Below, one piece after another: positions 5,942-11,738 of a stretch of DNA of 11,738 nucleotides. This DNA is from Planctomycetales bacterium. Its GTDB lineage: Bacteria; Planctomycetota; Phycisphaerae; SM23-33. The stretch lies in NCBI GenBank assembly GCA_030642005.1, contig DAOWOP010000077.1, positions 1-11,738 on the forward strand, read 5' to 3'. The position numbers and the translations under genes were made by a program. The notes beneath the pieces were generated by a model. That model searched no databases and had not been told where the DNA came from. It was given only the letters and a program-made list of their open reading frames with translations. The stretch's first letter is position 1; each line of letters opens with the position of its first letter.

Positions 5942-7252
5942 GTGTCTGAATCAGCGTCGGAACGATCTGTCGAACTGACTCCCGCACAGCAGCGTCGCGG
6001 GATGCGATACGCCAACATCGGCCAGGCCACCGGCATTGTGCTGATAATGCTGCTTATACGCTCCGCCTTCGGAACGCTGTTTATCAAGCATCTCGGCGGT
6101 TCGGACCGTCTGGCTATGCTGCTGGGGGCGATAATAGGTTTCGCGCGGCTGCTCCAAATCCCTGTCTCATTGCGTGTGCACCCCTCGGACGGCAAAAAGT
6201 TCATGCTCCGCTGCTGGCTGGTGTATGCGTTGGCAATGACCGTTGCTGTAGTGATTCCTTCTTTTATGGAAATCGGAACGGCAACAGCCTGGGCGGTCGT
6301 ACTGACCGTATTTGTCGCCGTTACCGTCGGGCAGTGTGGTTCTACCTTCTGGTTCCCGATGCTCCACGACGTAGTGCCGGCCGATATGCGAGGCCGATTC
6401 TTCGGCAGGATGCGGGCCTGCTGGAGCACCACAGTATTTATCGCAATCATCGCGTCGGGTCTGTTCCTCGGCAAAGATCCCGAAACCTGGCAGTTCCAGA
6501 CCGTTATGGTCGTCGGAGTCGCGCTGGTGCTGCTGCGAAATTACTTCATCTCCAAAATCCCCGTCGCCGCCGAATCCCTCGCCGACCAGGACGACTTTGG
6601 CGACTGGAAGAAGCATATCTCTTCCCTGCTGCGCCGGCCTGAAGCAATGATCTTCTGCGTGTACTTCGCCGCGACGGCATTCTGCCTCGGTTTTCTGGGC
6701 CAGCCTCTGGTTCTTTACATGAAACACATGGGTTTTCCCACAAACGAAAACATGATCATCTTCGGTTTCGCTACACTGGGAACGATCCTGTCGCTCCTGA
6801 TCGGTGGGCGACTCGTGGACCGATTAGGCACAAAGCATATCTTCCTTGCCGCTCATGTGGTGTTGTGCGTGGTTTGCTTTGCCGTGGTGGGTATAGGCAT
6901 GTTGCCTCGCAGCCAGGCGAAGGTTCTTATGCCGATAGCACTGGTCCTGGTCGGGGCGGCCCGGGCGGTCGGATTCCTGGCCTGCACCACCCAGTTGTTC
7001 CATTTGGCGCCGGATCGAGGCAGGGCGTTCTTCCTGTGCCTGGCGAATATTCTGATATTCGCCGGGCCTGCGATGGCGGCGCTTGTGGCGGCGACCCTTC
7101 TGTCGGTCCTGCCGGCCGGATGGTCCGCCACAGTAGCCGGAATGGAACTGAACGTCTTTCAACTCATGCTCGGAATGGGCGGAGCGATGCTTCTGGTGAT
7201 AATCGGCCTGCTGCGATTTGTCAAAGACGTCCGCCCAAAGTCGGGGAAATAG
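5942..7252 (+). CDS. Major facilitator superfamily (MFS) transporter
   Basis: A 436-residue inner-membrane protein with about 12 hydrophobic helices (roughly 22-44, 55-75, 86-107, 113-135, 160-180, 186-205, 235-260, 270-290, 300-325, 328-350, 363-390, 405-428) and a longer cytoplasmic loop in the middle (about 206-233). The loop after helix 8 has the MFS motif-A-like GGRLVDRLGTKHIF, and a related ADMRGRFFGRMR follows helix 4. The substrate cannot be told. The GTG start has AGGAAGG (5927-5933) 8 nt upstream. The gene begins 18 bp after mutS on the same strand, so it is probably cotranscribed although functionally unrelated. It converges on the next gene over a 62-bp gap in which I see no strong terminator. 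Confidence 0.88.
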   Translation: MSESASERSVELTPAQQRRGMRYANIGQATGIVLIMLLIRSAFGTLFIKHLGGSDRLAMLLGAIIGFARLLQIPVSLRVHPSDGKKFMLRCWLVYALAMTVAVVIPSFMEIGTATAWAVVLTVFVAVTVGQCGSTFWFPMLHDVVPADMRGRFFGRMRACWSTTVFIAIIASGLFLGKDPETWQFQTVMVVGVALVLLRNYFISKIPVAAESLADQDDFGDWKKHISSLLRRPEAMIFCVYFAATAFCLGFLGQPLVLYMKHMGFPTNENMIIFGFATLGTILSLLIGGRLVDRLGTKHIFLAAHVVLCVVCFAVVGIGMLPRSQAKVLMPIALVLVGAARAVGFLACTTQLFHLAPDRGRAFFLCLANILIFAGPAMAALVAATLLSVLPAGWSATVAGMELNVFQLMLGMGGAMLLVIIGLLRFVKDVRPKSGK

Positions 7253-7314
7253 ACAGACAACGTGGTTTCGGATTCTGACCTTACGGTATTCCGGCCTGTT
7301 ATCTTGCCTGATTG

Positions 7315-8280
7315 TCAACCGTTATTCGGGGTTGGGTTTTCACCGACGCCGACGGTTGGCTGGAGATCGTCGTAAAACCGCGCATAACCGACGCTCATGT
7401 ACGGCACAAGGAAAAGAAAACCTATCCCGAAGGTCAATAAGCATAATAAGGACCAGCAGAAATACCGCAGGCCGAGGCAGAAGAGTCTGCCCCTGTGGCC
7501 CGCCATTATATCCCTGCTGGTGCGGATGGCGCCCATAGCGCCGATGGACGGGTTGTCAGCCAGCAGGTAGAACGTCTGGAAATAGGACATCTGCGCAAGG
7601 ATGCCGAGGACCAGTCCGAAAATATTGCCTATCATAGCGCCGACAAGAGCGCCCGCCGCAAGCCCTTCGACCGGGCTGCCGGCAATGCCCCCGAAAACAG
7701 CACCCAACGCCAATCCGATTACGGCCCCGCCCGCCACAGGCGCCAACACCCAGAGCAGCACAAACAGCAACACCAGCAGATAAGCAGCCAGGGCGCTGCC
7801 GAAATTCTTGAATCCGGCGAAGAGCATTCCGATCTCGGCCCGGCCGGCGCGGATGAACGTCAGGAAAAAGATAACCACCCCAAGTTGCAGCGGCCCGGAG
7901 AGGATCAGACCGGCGATGCCGCCGACGTAGGGAAACATCTGAATACCTATTTGGATCAGGAACAACAGTACGCAAAATCCGACGGCAAGCCCCCACCGCC
8001 CCCGGAGAATTTCCCTGGCCTGTGTGTTCAGTTCCCAGTTCGGCGTCTGTCCGCCCGTCCCGAACCATGTCGAGGGACCTGTCCCGCCTGCCTGCACGGG
8101 AACAGGCCCCGCGCCGGCGAACAGACCGGGTACAGACCCAGCCGGGACCCAATCGGCCATACCATCGGACCATACCATATCCGCCGGGCGGACCCTGCCC
8201 TGGCGAATCCACGCCCGAAGGTCCTCTTCAGATACCGGGCCGTATTGCTGCCCGCCGATTAAACAGTGCCACTGTCCCAT
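7315..8280 (-). CDS. GYF_2 (DUF4339) - DUF975 membrane protein
   Basis: The N-terminal 50 residues form a GYF_2/DUF4339 module (WHCLIGGQQYGPVSEEDL, then RPADMVWSDGMADWVPA), thought to bind proline-rich peptides or partner proteins. A Gly/Pro/Thr-rich linker follows. From about residue 85 the sequence resembles DUF975: REILRGRWGLAVGF, about five hydrophobic segments, then SIGAMGAIRTSRDIMAGHRG and LTFGIGFLFLVPYMSVGYA. The stretch at about 180-225 is very rich in small residues (GAVIGLALGAVFGG and similar), a glycine-zipper-like helix pair. The function is unknown; an inner-membrane location is inferred. The ATG at 8280 has only a weak purine-rich AAGAAG upstream, but the GYF domain begins directly there, which supports it. 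Confidence 0.83.
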   Translation of the reverse strand: MGQWHCLIGGQQYGPVSEEDLRAWIRQGRVRPADMVWSDGMADWVPAGSVPGLFAGAGPVPVQAGGTGPSTWFGTGGQTPNWELNTQAREILRGRWGLAVGFCVLLFLIQIGIQMFPYVGGIAGLILSGPLQLGVVIFFLTFIRAGRAEIGMLFAGFKNFGSALAAYLLVLLFVLLWVLAPVAGGAVIGLALGAVFGGIAGSPVEGLAAGALVGAMIGNIFGLVLGILAQMSYFQTFYLLADNPSIGAMGAIRTSRDIMAGHRGRLFCLGLRYFCWSLLCLLTFGIGFLFLVPYMSVGYARFYDDLQPTVGVGENPTPNNG

Positions 8281-8309
8281 CTTCTTGCCCTATCCCATAC
8301 GCCACCGGG

Positions 8310-8338
8310 AGGCTACAGCATACGGGCGGCGCTGTCAA
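8310..8338 (-). promoter_or_regulatory. Candidate promoter for the GYF_2-DUF975 gene
   Basis: Read on the minus strand, a perfect TTGACA (complement of 8333-8338) is followed after 17 nt by TAGCCT (complement of 8310-8315), a poor -10 at 3/6. Transcription would start about 20-25 nt before the ATG. The strong -35 is the main support. Confidence 0.35.
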
Positions 8339-8416
8339 TTATTCAGATTGCCGGCTTATCCCCGATTTCATCTCGGTTCCCACAGTCATTTTCCCCAAAA
8401 CCCGGCGAAATGCGGG

Positions 8417-8444
8417 TTGACAGATTTAAGATTCGCCGTATAAT
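8417..8444 (+). promoter_or_regulatory. Consensus sigma70 promoter of the PEP-CTERM gene
   Basis: TTGACA (8417-8422) and TATAAT (8439-8444) are both perfect hexamers, 16 nt apart. Transcription should begin near 8451, giving a leader of about 90 nt. It is by far the best promoter in the window and suggests high or constitutive expression. Confidence 0.85.
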
Positions 8445-8483
8445 GACCGCTCGTTTGCTCGGATTGCTTACGCTTGTCTGAAA

Positions 8484-8503
8484 GTCGATTGCGGAATATC
8501 GAC
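8484..8503 (+). promoter_or_regulatory. Leader hairpin of the PEP-CTERM gene
   Basis: GTCGAT (8484-8489) pairs perfectly with ATCGAC (8498-8503) around an 8-nt loop. It sits in the predicted 5' leader, 23 nt before the Shine-Dalgarno. It may stabilise the mRNA or be incidental; it does not resemble a riboswitch I know. Confidence 0.3.
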
Positions 8504-8526
8504 GAACTGTAAGGCTCTAAAACTAA

Positions 8527-8533
8527 AAGGAGG
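8527..8533 (+). promoter_or_regulatory. Strong Shine-Dalgarno of the PEP-CTERM gene
   Basis: AAGGAGG, complementary to the 16S rRNA tail, is followed by a 6-nt spacer to ATG 8540. It is the strongest ribosome binding site in the window and fixes the start. Confidence 0.85.
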
Positions 8534-8539
8534 AGCAAA

Positions 8540-9421
8540 ATGCTCAAAAAAATGTCTTACGTCGTAATCCCTACGCTTTGCCTGTTGGCCCTGGCCTCGC
8601 CGGTAAAGAGCGACGATATTGAATTCATGATCTTTAGTATGGATTCCACCCACGGCGGGACGGCCAACACGTACTATGCCGAGATTTGTATGTGGACCGA
8701 CAGCGCCACAGGTGTCCGGATGTACGACGGTACTGACTGGACAGATTTAGAAAACGACGGTCCCGGTAATTTCTTTACTGAAACAGACGATTTCACCAGC
8801 CTGAGCGGTCTGATCGACCATATCAAAGGCGCAGGCCAAAAACTGGAGATTACTCACAGCGGCAGTGTAAGCATCTATTCATTCACCATTAAAGGCGACA
8901 CCACCGAAGAGTTCGACGCTATCGCAGCGGAAATACCCTCTCATACGCCCATCATCACAGTTGTACCGGATGGCATCCCACCTTCAGAAAGCACAGTTGC
9001 CCTCTCATGGACCTGGGAGGGAAACACCGGCGATGATGTTACCTGCATGTGCGTGGGCGCAGAAGCCAGGGTCGGCGGAAACTGGCTGGATGTGTACGAC
9101 GAATGTTCGGACGACGACCCGGCGCAGATTCTTATAACGGATACTGAAACCGACATTGACTTCTCCGGACATCCAGGCCCCTACGAGGAAGTCGAGTATT
9201 GGGTGGGATACGGAAATCTGAATGATGTCAGTGGCGGCGTCGGCACAATAATCTCCGGCTGGACGCTTGATTCGGGCGACGACCTTTTCGGCGACGACCT
9301 TTTCGACGACGAAGTGCTTGAAGTATTCGTAGCGGAAGACTTTGTAGTCGTTCCCGAACCGATGACGCTTTCGCTCCTGGCGATAGGCGGACTGGCTACC
9401 CTGATTCGTCGCAAACAGTAA
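8540..9421 (+). CDS. PEP-CTERM sorted secreted protein
   Basis: An exported protein of 293 aa with a Sec-type signal peptide (basic MLKKM, hydrophobic VVIPTLCLLALA, probable cleavage after SPVKS near residue 24). The C-terminal sorting tag is VPEP, a hydrophobic helix TLSLLAIGGLATLI and basic RRKQ. Such tags are recognised by an exosortase that transfers the protein to the envelope or extracellular matrix; no exosortase gene is in this window. The mature part is acidic (many Asp/Glu, Ser and Thr) and is not assigned to a known domain. It has a Cys pair in DVTCMCVGAEA and an Asp-rich tract just before the tag with a duplicated GDDLF. A consensus promoter, strong ribosome site and its own terminator mark it as a single-gene unit, probably well expressed. 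Confidence 0.9.
   Translation: MLKKMSYVVIPTLCLLALASPVKSDDIEFMIFSMDSTHGGTANTYYAEICMWTDSATGVRMYDGTDWTDLENDGPGNFFTETDDFTSLSGLIDHIKGAGQKLEITHSGSVSIYSFTIKGDTTEEFDAIAAEIPSHTPIITVVPDGIPPSESTVALSWTWEGNTGDDVTCMCVGAEARVGGNWLDVYDECSDDDPAQILITDTETDIDFSGHPGPYEEVEYWVGYGNLNDVSGGVGTIISGWTLDSGDDLFGDDLFDDEVLEVFVAEDFVVVPEPMTLSLLAIGGLATLIRRKQ
9275..9304 (+). repeat. 15-bp in-frame tandem duplication in the PEP-CTERM gene
   Basis: GGCGACGACCTTTTC occurs twice in a row (9275-9289 and 9290-9304), giving a repeated GDDLF, and is followed by a degenerate GACGAC. It lies in the acidic spacer just before the sorting tag, where length change would be tolerated. Confidence 0.8.
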
Positions 9422-9442
9422 AAAGACCAGACTCTTAAGTTT

Positions 9443-9482
9443 CAGGGAACGCCATGTCAGCATGGCGTCCCCTGTTTCTTTT
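9443..9482 (+). terminator. Rho-independent terminator of the PEP-CTERM gene
   Basis: CAGGGAACGCCATG (9443-9456) and CATGGCGTCCCCTG (9461-9474) pair at 13 of 14 positions around a TCAG loop. TTTCTTTT (9475-9482) follows directly. The hairpin starts 22 nt after the stop codon. It points along the plus strand; the other side lacks a comparable T-run for the convergent pckG. Confidence 0.9.
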
Positions 9483-9484
9483 AA

Positions 9485-9548
9485 AATTCGCGCAATTCGT
9501 TGTTATTCCCGCCTTCGCCGAGGCTACGGCGGACAAGCGTGTAATTCG
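9485..9548. repeat. Intergenic palindromic repeat between PEP-CTERM gene and pckG
   Basis: A CCGCC (9509-9513) and GGCGG (9528-9532) stem encloses a 14-nt segment with its own GCC/GGC. It is flanked by three AATTCG hexamers (9485-9490, 9494-9499, 9543-9548). CGGACAAGCG (9530-9539) also occurs in the mutS N-terminal insert, and GGCTACGG (9522-9529) recurs at 1903-1910 and 2967-2974. It lies directly after the pckG stop and could be part of its 3' end structure, but a T-run is absent. Confidence 0.45.
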
Positions 9549-9551
9549 TGA

Positions 9552-11426
9552 TTACATCTCCAGCGGGCTGACGTGATCGCCCTTTTCGGCCCGGACTGCC
9601 TCCAGGCGCTGCCGCTGGGCTGCGAACGTCTCAAAGACAATCTCCGGCGTGTCGGGAATGTCGCGGTAAATCTTCTCAACTCGCTCCAGTTTGGCAAGGT
9701 TCTCCGGGATGCGGAGTTTGAACTGCTCGGCATAGTCAGCCTCGGTGTAATCCTTATCGAGCACCTCTGCAAACAGACGCTTGAGGTCTTCGTATTTCGG
9801 GATAAGCCCGGTCGGCGTCTTGATGACATCAACGTCGCCGGCCACTCGCAGTTCAGCCCACTTGACCCAGACGCCCTTGTCGAGCATACCGTTGAGATAT
9901 TTCCCGTCGGAATCCTTGAGGAAATAATTGACGCCGAAGATCGGCGGGACTTTTTCAAGCGACTCGCCGAAATCGAGGTTGTTCTGGATGTACTTACCGA
10001 GCGGGACGGCTACGAAGTCCATATTGCTCATCAGGTTGAACTTTCGGACGCCTTCTGCGCCAAGCGTCGCCGACGTGCTCTCGCTTTCAAGCGAGGCTGC
10101 GATCGTGATAATGCCGTGCGCCCAGTCGAACGCCTGCTGGACCGGCACGCAGGTGTCGCTGTCGCGCCCGCCGTAGATTATCCCGCCGACAATCACGCCT
10201 TCCGGGTCGTTCAGCGCCTCGTCCACGTTGGCAAGACGAGCGAGGTTGACCGTGTAGCGGGCGTTCATGTGCGAAGCGGTGATTTTCTTACCGTCGGCGT
10301 CTTTAGCGCCTGCGGTCCAGTCGCCGCTGTGGTTGAAACCTGATTTCGGCAATTCGCAGCCCATCCCAAGCCAATGCGGTTTCTTATCCGTGATCAGGAC
10401 GTTTGAGAAAATTACCTCACCGGGCATGGTCAGAACGTCGTAGATGACCGGGTCGCCAGTCGGATTGACGTCGCGGATGATTCCGAAGATACCGGCTTCG
10501 ACGTTGACGGCGCGGGCCGCCCCACCGACGTTGCGGAAGTAGGCGATGTCGTCGCCGACGATGCTCTCTCCCGGCAGCATTGCTGTGGAGGTCTTCCCGC
10601 AAGCCGACGGGAACGCGCCGGTGAAGTAGGTCTTTCGCCCGCCCGGTCCGTGGACGCCCATGATGAACATGTGCTCTGCCAGCCATCCTTCGCGGTCGGC
10701 TTTGCGGATGGCCAGACGAAGGGCGAGTTTCTTCAGCCCGATGGTGTTGCCTGCATATTGCGAGTTGGAGGTATAGACCGTCTCGGCTTCGATGTCGATG
10801 TACACGCGGCGTTTGGGTACGTCGGCGGACGTATTGTTGTCAGCCAGTCGCCCGGCGCTGTGCAGGAAGCGGAAGAATTTGCCGCTGTCGCCAAGCCGCT
10901 TGAACTGCTCGTAGCCGCTGCGATAGAGCAAATCCTCGCTGTGTGCGACGTAGGACGAATCGGTAATCTGCACGCACGGGATACCGAAGGCCGAGTCTGT
11001 CGGGCCAAGGCAGAAGAACCGCACCATCGCGATCTTGCCCGTCATTGCCCCGGCCAGGAAGCCGCGGATTTCCGCCAGTCCCTCGGCCCGCCCGGTGCTG
11101 TTGAGCCGCTCGCCAAGGTCCATGCCCTCCGGCAAGAGGTACTTCGTCCGGGCGACATCGCGGGCCTGGTCGTGATAACCGTCGAAATGGATCGTGTGCC
11201 CTTCAATCGCAAGCGAGGCCTCTTCCTTCCGGTCCAGGGCCAACTGACGGATGAAGGCGATGTCCTCTTGCGAGTCCGTGGCGACGAAGATCTTCTCCGG
11301 CTTACACATCGCAATCGCATCGGCTACGAATTGATGCATCGCCGGATTCTTCAGCGCCAATAACTTCGCCAGGTTGGTCTCATCCAGATTTTCTGCCAGA
11401 ATGTCCGCATACTCATTGCTACTCAT
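9552..11426 (-). CDS. pckG: Phosphoenolpyruvate carboxykinase (GTP)
   Basis: This cytosolic enzyme interconverts oxaloacetate plus GTP with phosphoenolpyruvate, CO2 and GDP, the entry step of gluconeogenesis or an anaplerotic step in reverse. The 624 aa are the normal length for the GTP class. Visible signatures: GPTDSAFGIP, ITDSSYV (about 141-160); GLKKLALR (K232/K233) and AEHM (H252), fitting the manganese ligands; P-loop FPSACGKTST (272-281) with the reactive Cys276, Lys278 and Thr279; kinase-2 GDDIAYF (D292, D293); and FNHSGDWTAG (364-373). The C-terminal half differs from the animal/E. coli-neighbour type (CGKTST, ESESTSATLG, SNMDFVAVPLGKYI) and recalls archaeal GTP enzymes. ATG 11426 has GGAG 6 nt upstream. 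Transcribed convergently to the PEP-CTERM gene. Confidence 0.93.
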   Translation of the reverse strand: MSSNEYADILAENLDETNLAKLLALKNPAMHQFVADAIAMCKPEKIFVATDSQEDIAFIRQLALDRKEEASLAIEGHTIHFDGYHDQARDVARTKYLLPEGMDLGERLNSTGRAEGLAEIRGFLAGAMTGKIAMVRFFCLGPTDSAFGIPCVQITDSSYVAHSEDLLYRSGYEQFKRLGDSGKFFRFLHSAGRLADNNTSADVPKRRVYIDIEAETVYTSNSQYAGNTIGLKKLALRLAIRKADREGWLAEHMFIMGVHGPGGRKTYFTGAFPSACGKTSTAMLPGESIVGDDIAYFRNVGGAARAVNVEAGIFGIIRDVNPTGDPVIYDVLTMPGEVIFSNVLITDKKPHWLGMGCELPKSGFNHSGDWTAGAKDADGKKITASHMNARYTVNLARLANVDEALNDPEGVIVGGIIYGGRDSDTCVPVQQAFDWAHGIITIAASLESESTSATLGAEGVRKFNLMSNMDFVAVPLGKYIQNNLDFGESLEKVPPIFGVNYFLKDSDGKYLNGMLDKGVWVKWAELRVAGDVDVIKTPTGLIPKYEDLKRLFAEVLDKDYTEADYAEQFKLRIPENLAKLERVEKIYRDIPDTPEIVFETFAAQRQRLEAVRAEKGDHVSPLEM

Positions 11427-11445
11427 TGGTAACTCCGGGGATTTC

Positions 11446-11465
11446 GCCGGGAATTGCGTCCCGGC
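11446..11465 (-). promoter_or_regulatory. Leader hairpin of pckG
   Basis: GCCGGGA (11446-11452) and TCCCGGC (11459-11465) form a perfect 7-bp stem with a 6-nt loop in the predicted 5' leader. It ends 9 nt before the GGAG ribosome site, so it could influence initiation. It is not recognised as a known riboswitch. Confidence 0.4.
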
Positions 11466-11495
11466 CTACGCATTGCCATCCACAAACGAGGTTGA

Positions 11496-11525
11496 ACTTT
11501 ACACCAATTCGCGCCCGCCTGTCAA
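11496..11525 (-). promoter_or_regulatory. Candidate sigma70 promoter of pckG
   Basis: On the minus strand a perfect TTGACA (complement of 11520-11525) is followed after 18 nt by TAAAGT (complement of 11496-11501), 4/6 to the -10. Transcription would begin near 11489, giving a leader of about 63 nt with the hairpin and the GGAG site. Confidence 0.6.
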
Positions 11526-11593
11526 GCATTTGAGAAACAAATCGATCGGGACTGTGTATGCAACAGCGAATTCCGGGGCGTTCCGGTTGCCTG

Positions 11594-11738
11594 AAGCAAT
11601 CAGCAATCAGCGGTCAGCAAACAGCAAACAGCAAACAGCAAAAGAAAAAAACGGAACATTGGCCGCCCTGGCACGGTCAGCGTGCCAGGGCGGCCAATGT
11701 TCAGGTTCTTTGTTTATGGTGTTTTGGCTGATTGCTGA
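11594..11738. repeat. Inverted-repeat element, copy B (truncated by window end)
   Basis: This is the same family as 2844-3089. It begins with AAGCAATC and runs in heptamers: GCAATCA twice, GCGGTCA, GCAAACA three times, GCAAAAG. An A-tract and the hairpin follow, then a right arm that keeps CAGGTTCTTTGTTTAT (copy A: CAGGTCCTTTGTTTAT) and TTTTGGCTGA. Its right end, expected to finish GATTGCTT, is cut at GATTGCTGA or continues in more heptamers. The 40-nt right arm inside the heptamers matches copy A at about 31 positions. The central segment is a 5-nt loop, where copy A has about 100 bp. Confidence 0.75.
11654..11702. terminator. Perfect 22-bp hairpin with terminator-like flanks in copy B
   Basis: Bases 11654-11675 and 11681-11702 are exactly complementary (22 bp), enclosing the loop GTCAG. 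The stem core is GGCCGCCCTGGCACG. The left flank is A-rich (AAAAGAAAAAAAC, 11640-11652) and the right flank T-rich (TTCTTTGTTTAT, 11706-11717). Transcripts from either side would therefore make a stable hairpin followed by a U-rich tract. It resembles the 9443-9482 terminator in having a TCAG-containing loop. Bidirectional termination is inferred, as the T-tracts are interrupted. Confidence 0.5.

Noticed and set aside
7253..7314. Terminator between the convergent MFS and GYF_2-DUF975 genes
   Set aside because: Only short, weak inverted repeats and no T-run on either strand.
7495..8262. 255-codon plus-strand open frame opposite the GYF_2-DUF975 gene
   Set aside because: The minus-strand product has a recognisable GYF domain and membrane segments; the plus-strand translation is a Gln/Arg/Pro-rich shadow.
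9573..10343. 256-codon plus-strand open frame opposite pckG
   Set aside because: It is antisense to conserved PEPCK sequence, and no family features or ribosome site support it.

Overview
The window looks like a chromosomal segment of a Planctomycetota-type bacterium, plausibly of the Phycisphaerae/Sedimentisphaerales kind and perhaps from a metagenome assembly. This is inferred from a PEP-CTERM sorted secreted protein, a GYF_2-DUF975 membrane protein, a divergent GTP-dependent PEP carboxykinase, moderately high GC, and intergenic regions rich in short tandem and palindromic repeats. No rRNA, tRNA, CRISPR array, transposase or phage gene was seen.

Layout. Bases 40-1023 (minus) encode a TPR lipoprotein, with a divergent regulatory gap up to about 1164. 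Bases 1165-1754 (plus) carry rnpA and yidD, overlapping by 4 bp; the usual rpmH upstream and yidC downstream are missing. Bases 2008-2844 encode a YkgJ-like cysteine-cluster protein, preceded by a hairpin and a triplicated 9-mer. Bases 2844-3089 are an inverted-repeat element, copy A. Bases 3191-5923 are mutS, with an MFS transporter 18 bp downstream (5942-7252), probably cotranscribed. Bases 7315-8280 (minus) encode the GYF_2-DUF975 membrane protein. Bases 8417-9482 form a complete single-gene transcription unit: near-consensus promoter, leader, strong Shine-Dalgarno, PEP-CTERM gene and terminator. Bases 9552-11426 (minus) are PEP carboxykinase with its own promoter and a leader hairpin. Bases 11594-11738 are copy B of the inverted-repeat element, running off the window.

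The genes are mostly housekeeping: RNA processing, membrane insertion, mismatch repair and gluconeogenesis, with cell-envelope proteins. They do not form one pathway. The least expected content is the repeat layer. Two related inverted-repeat elements have heptamer-repeat ends; copy B has a perfect 22-bp hairpin flanked by A-rich and T-rich tracts, like a bidirectional terminator. Palindromic or repeat-like segments also lie in frame inside mutS. I found no clear multi-gene novel system such as a defence island or biosynthetic cluster.
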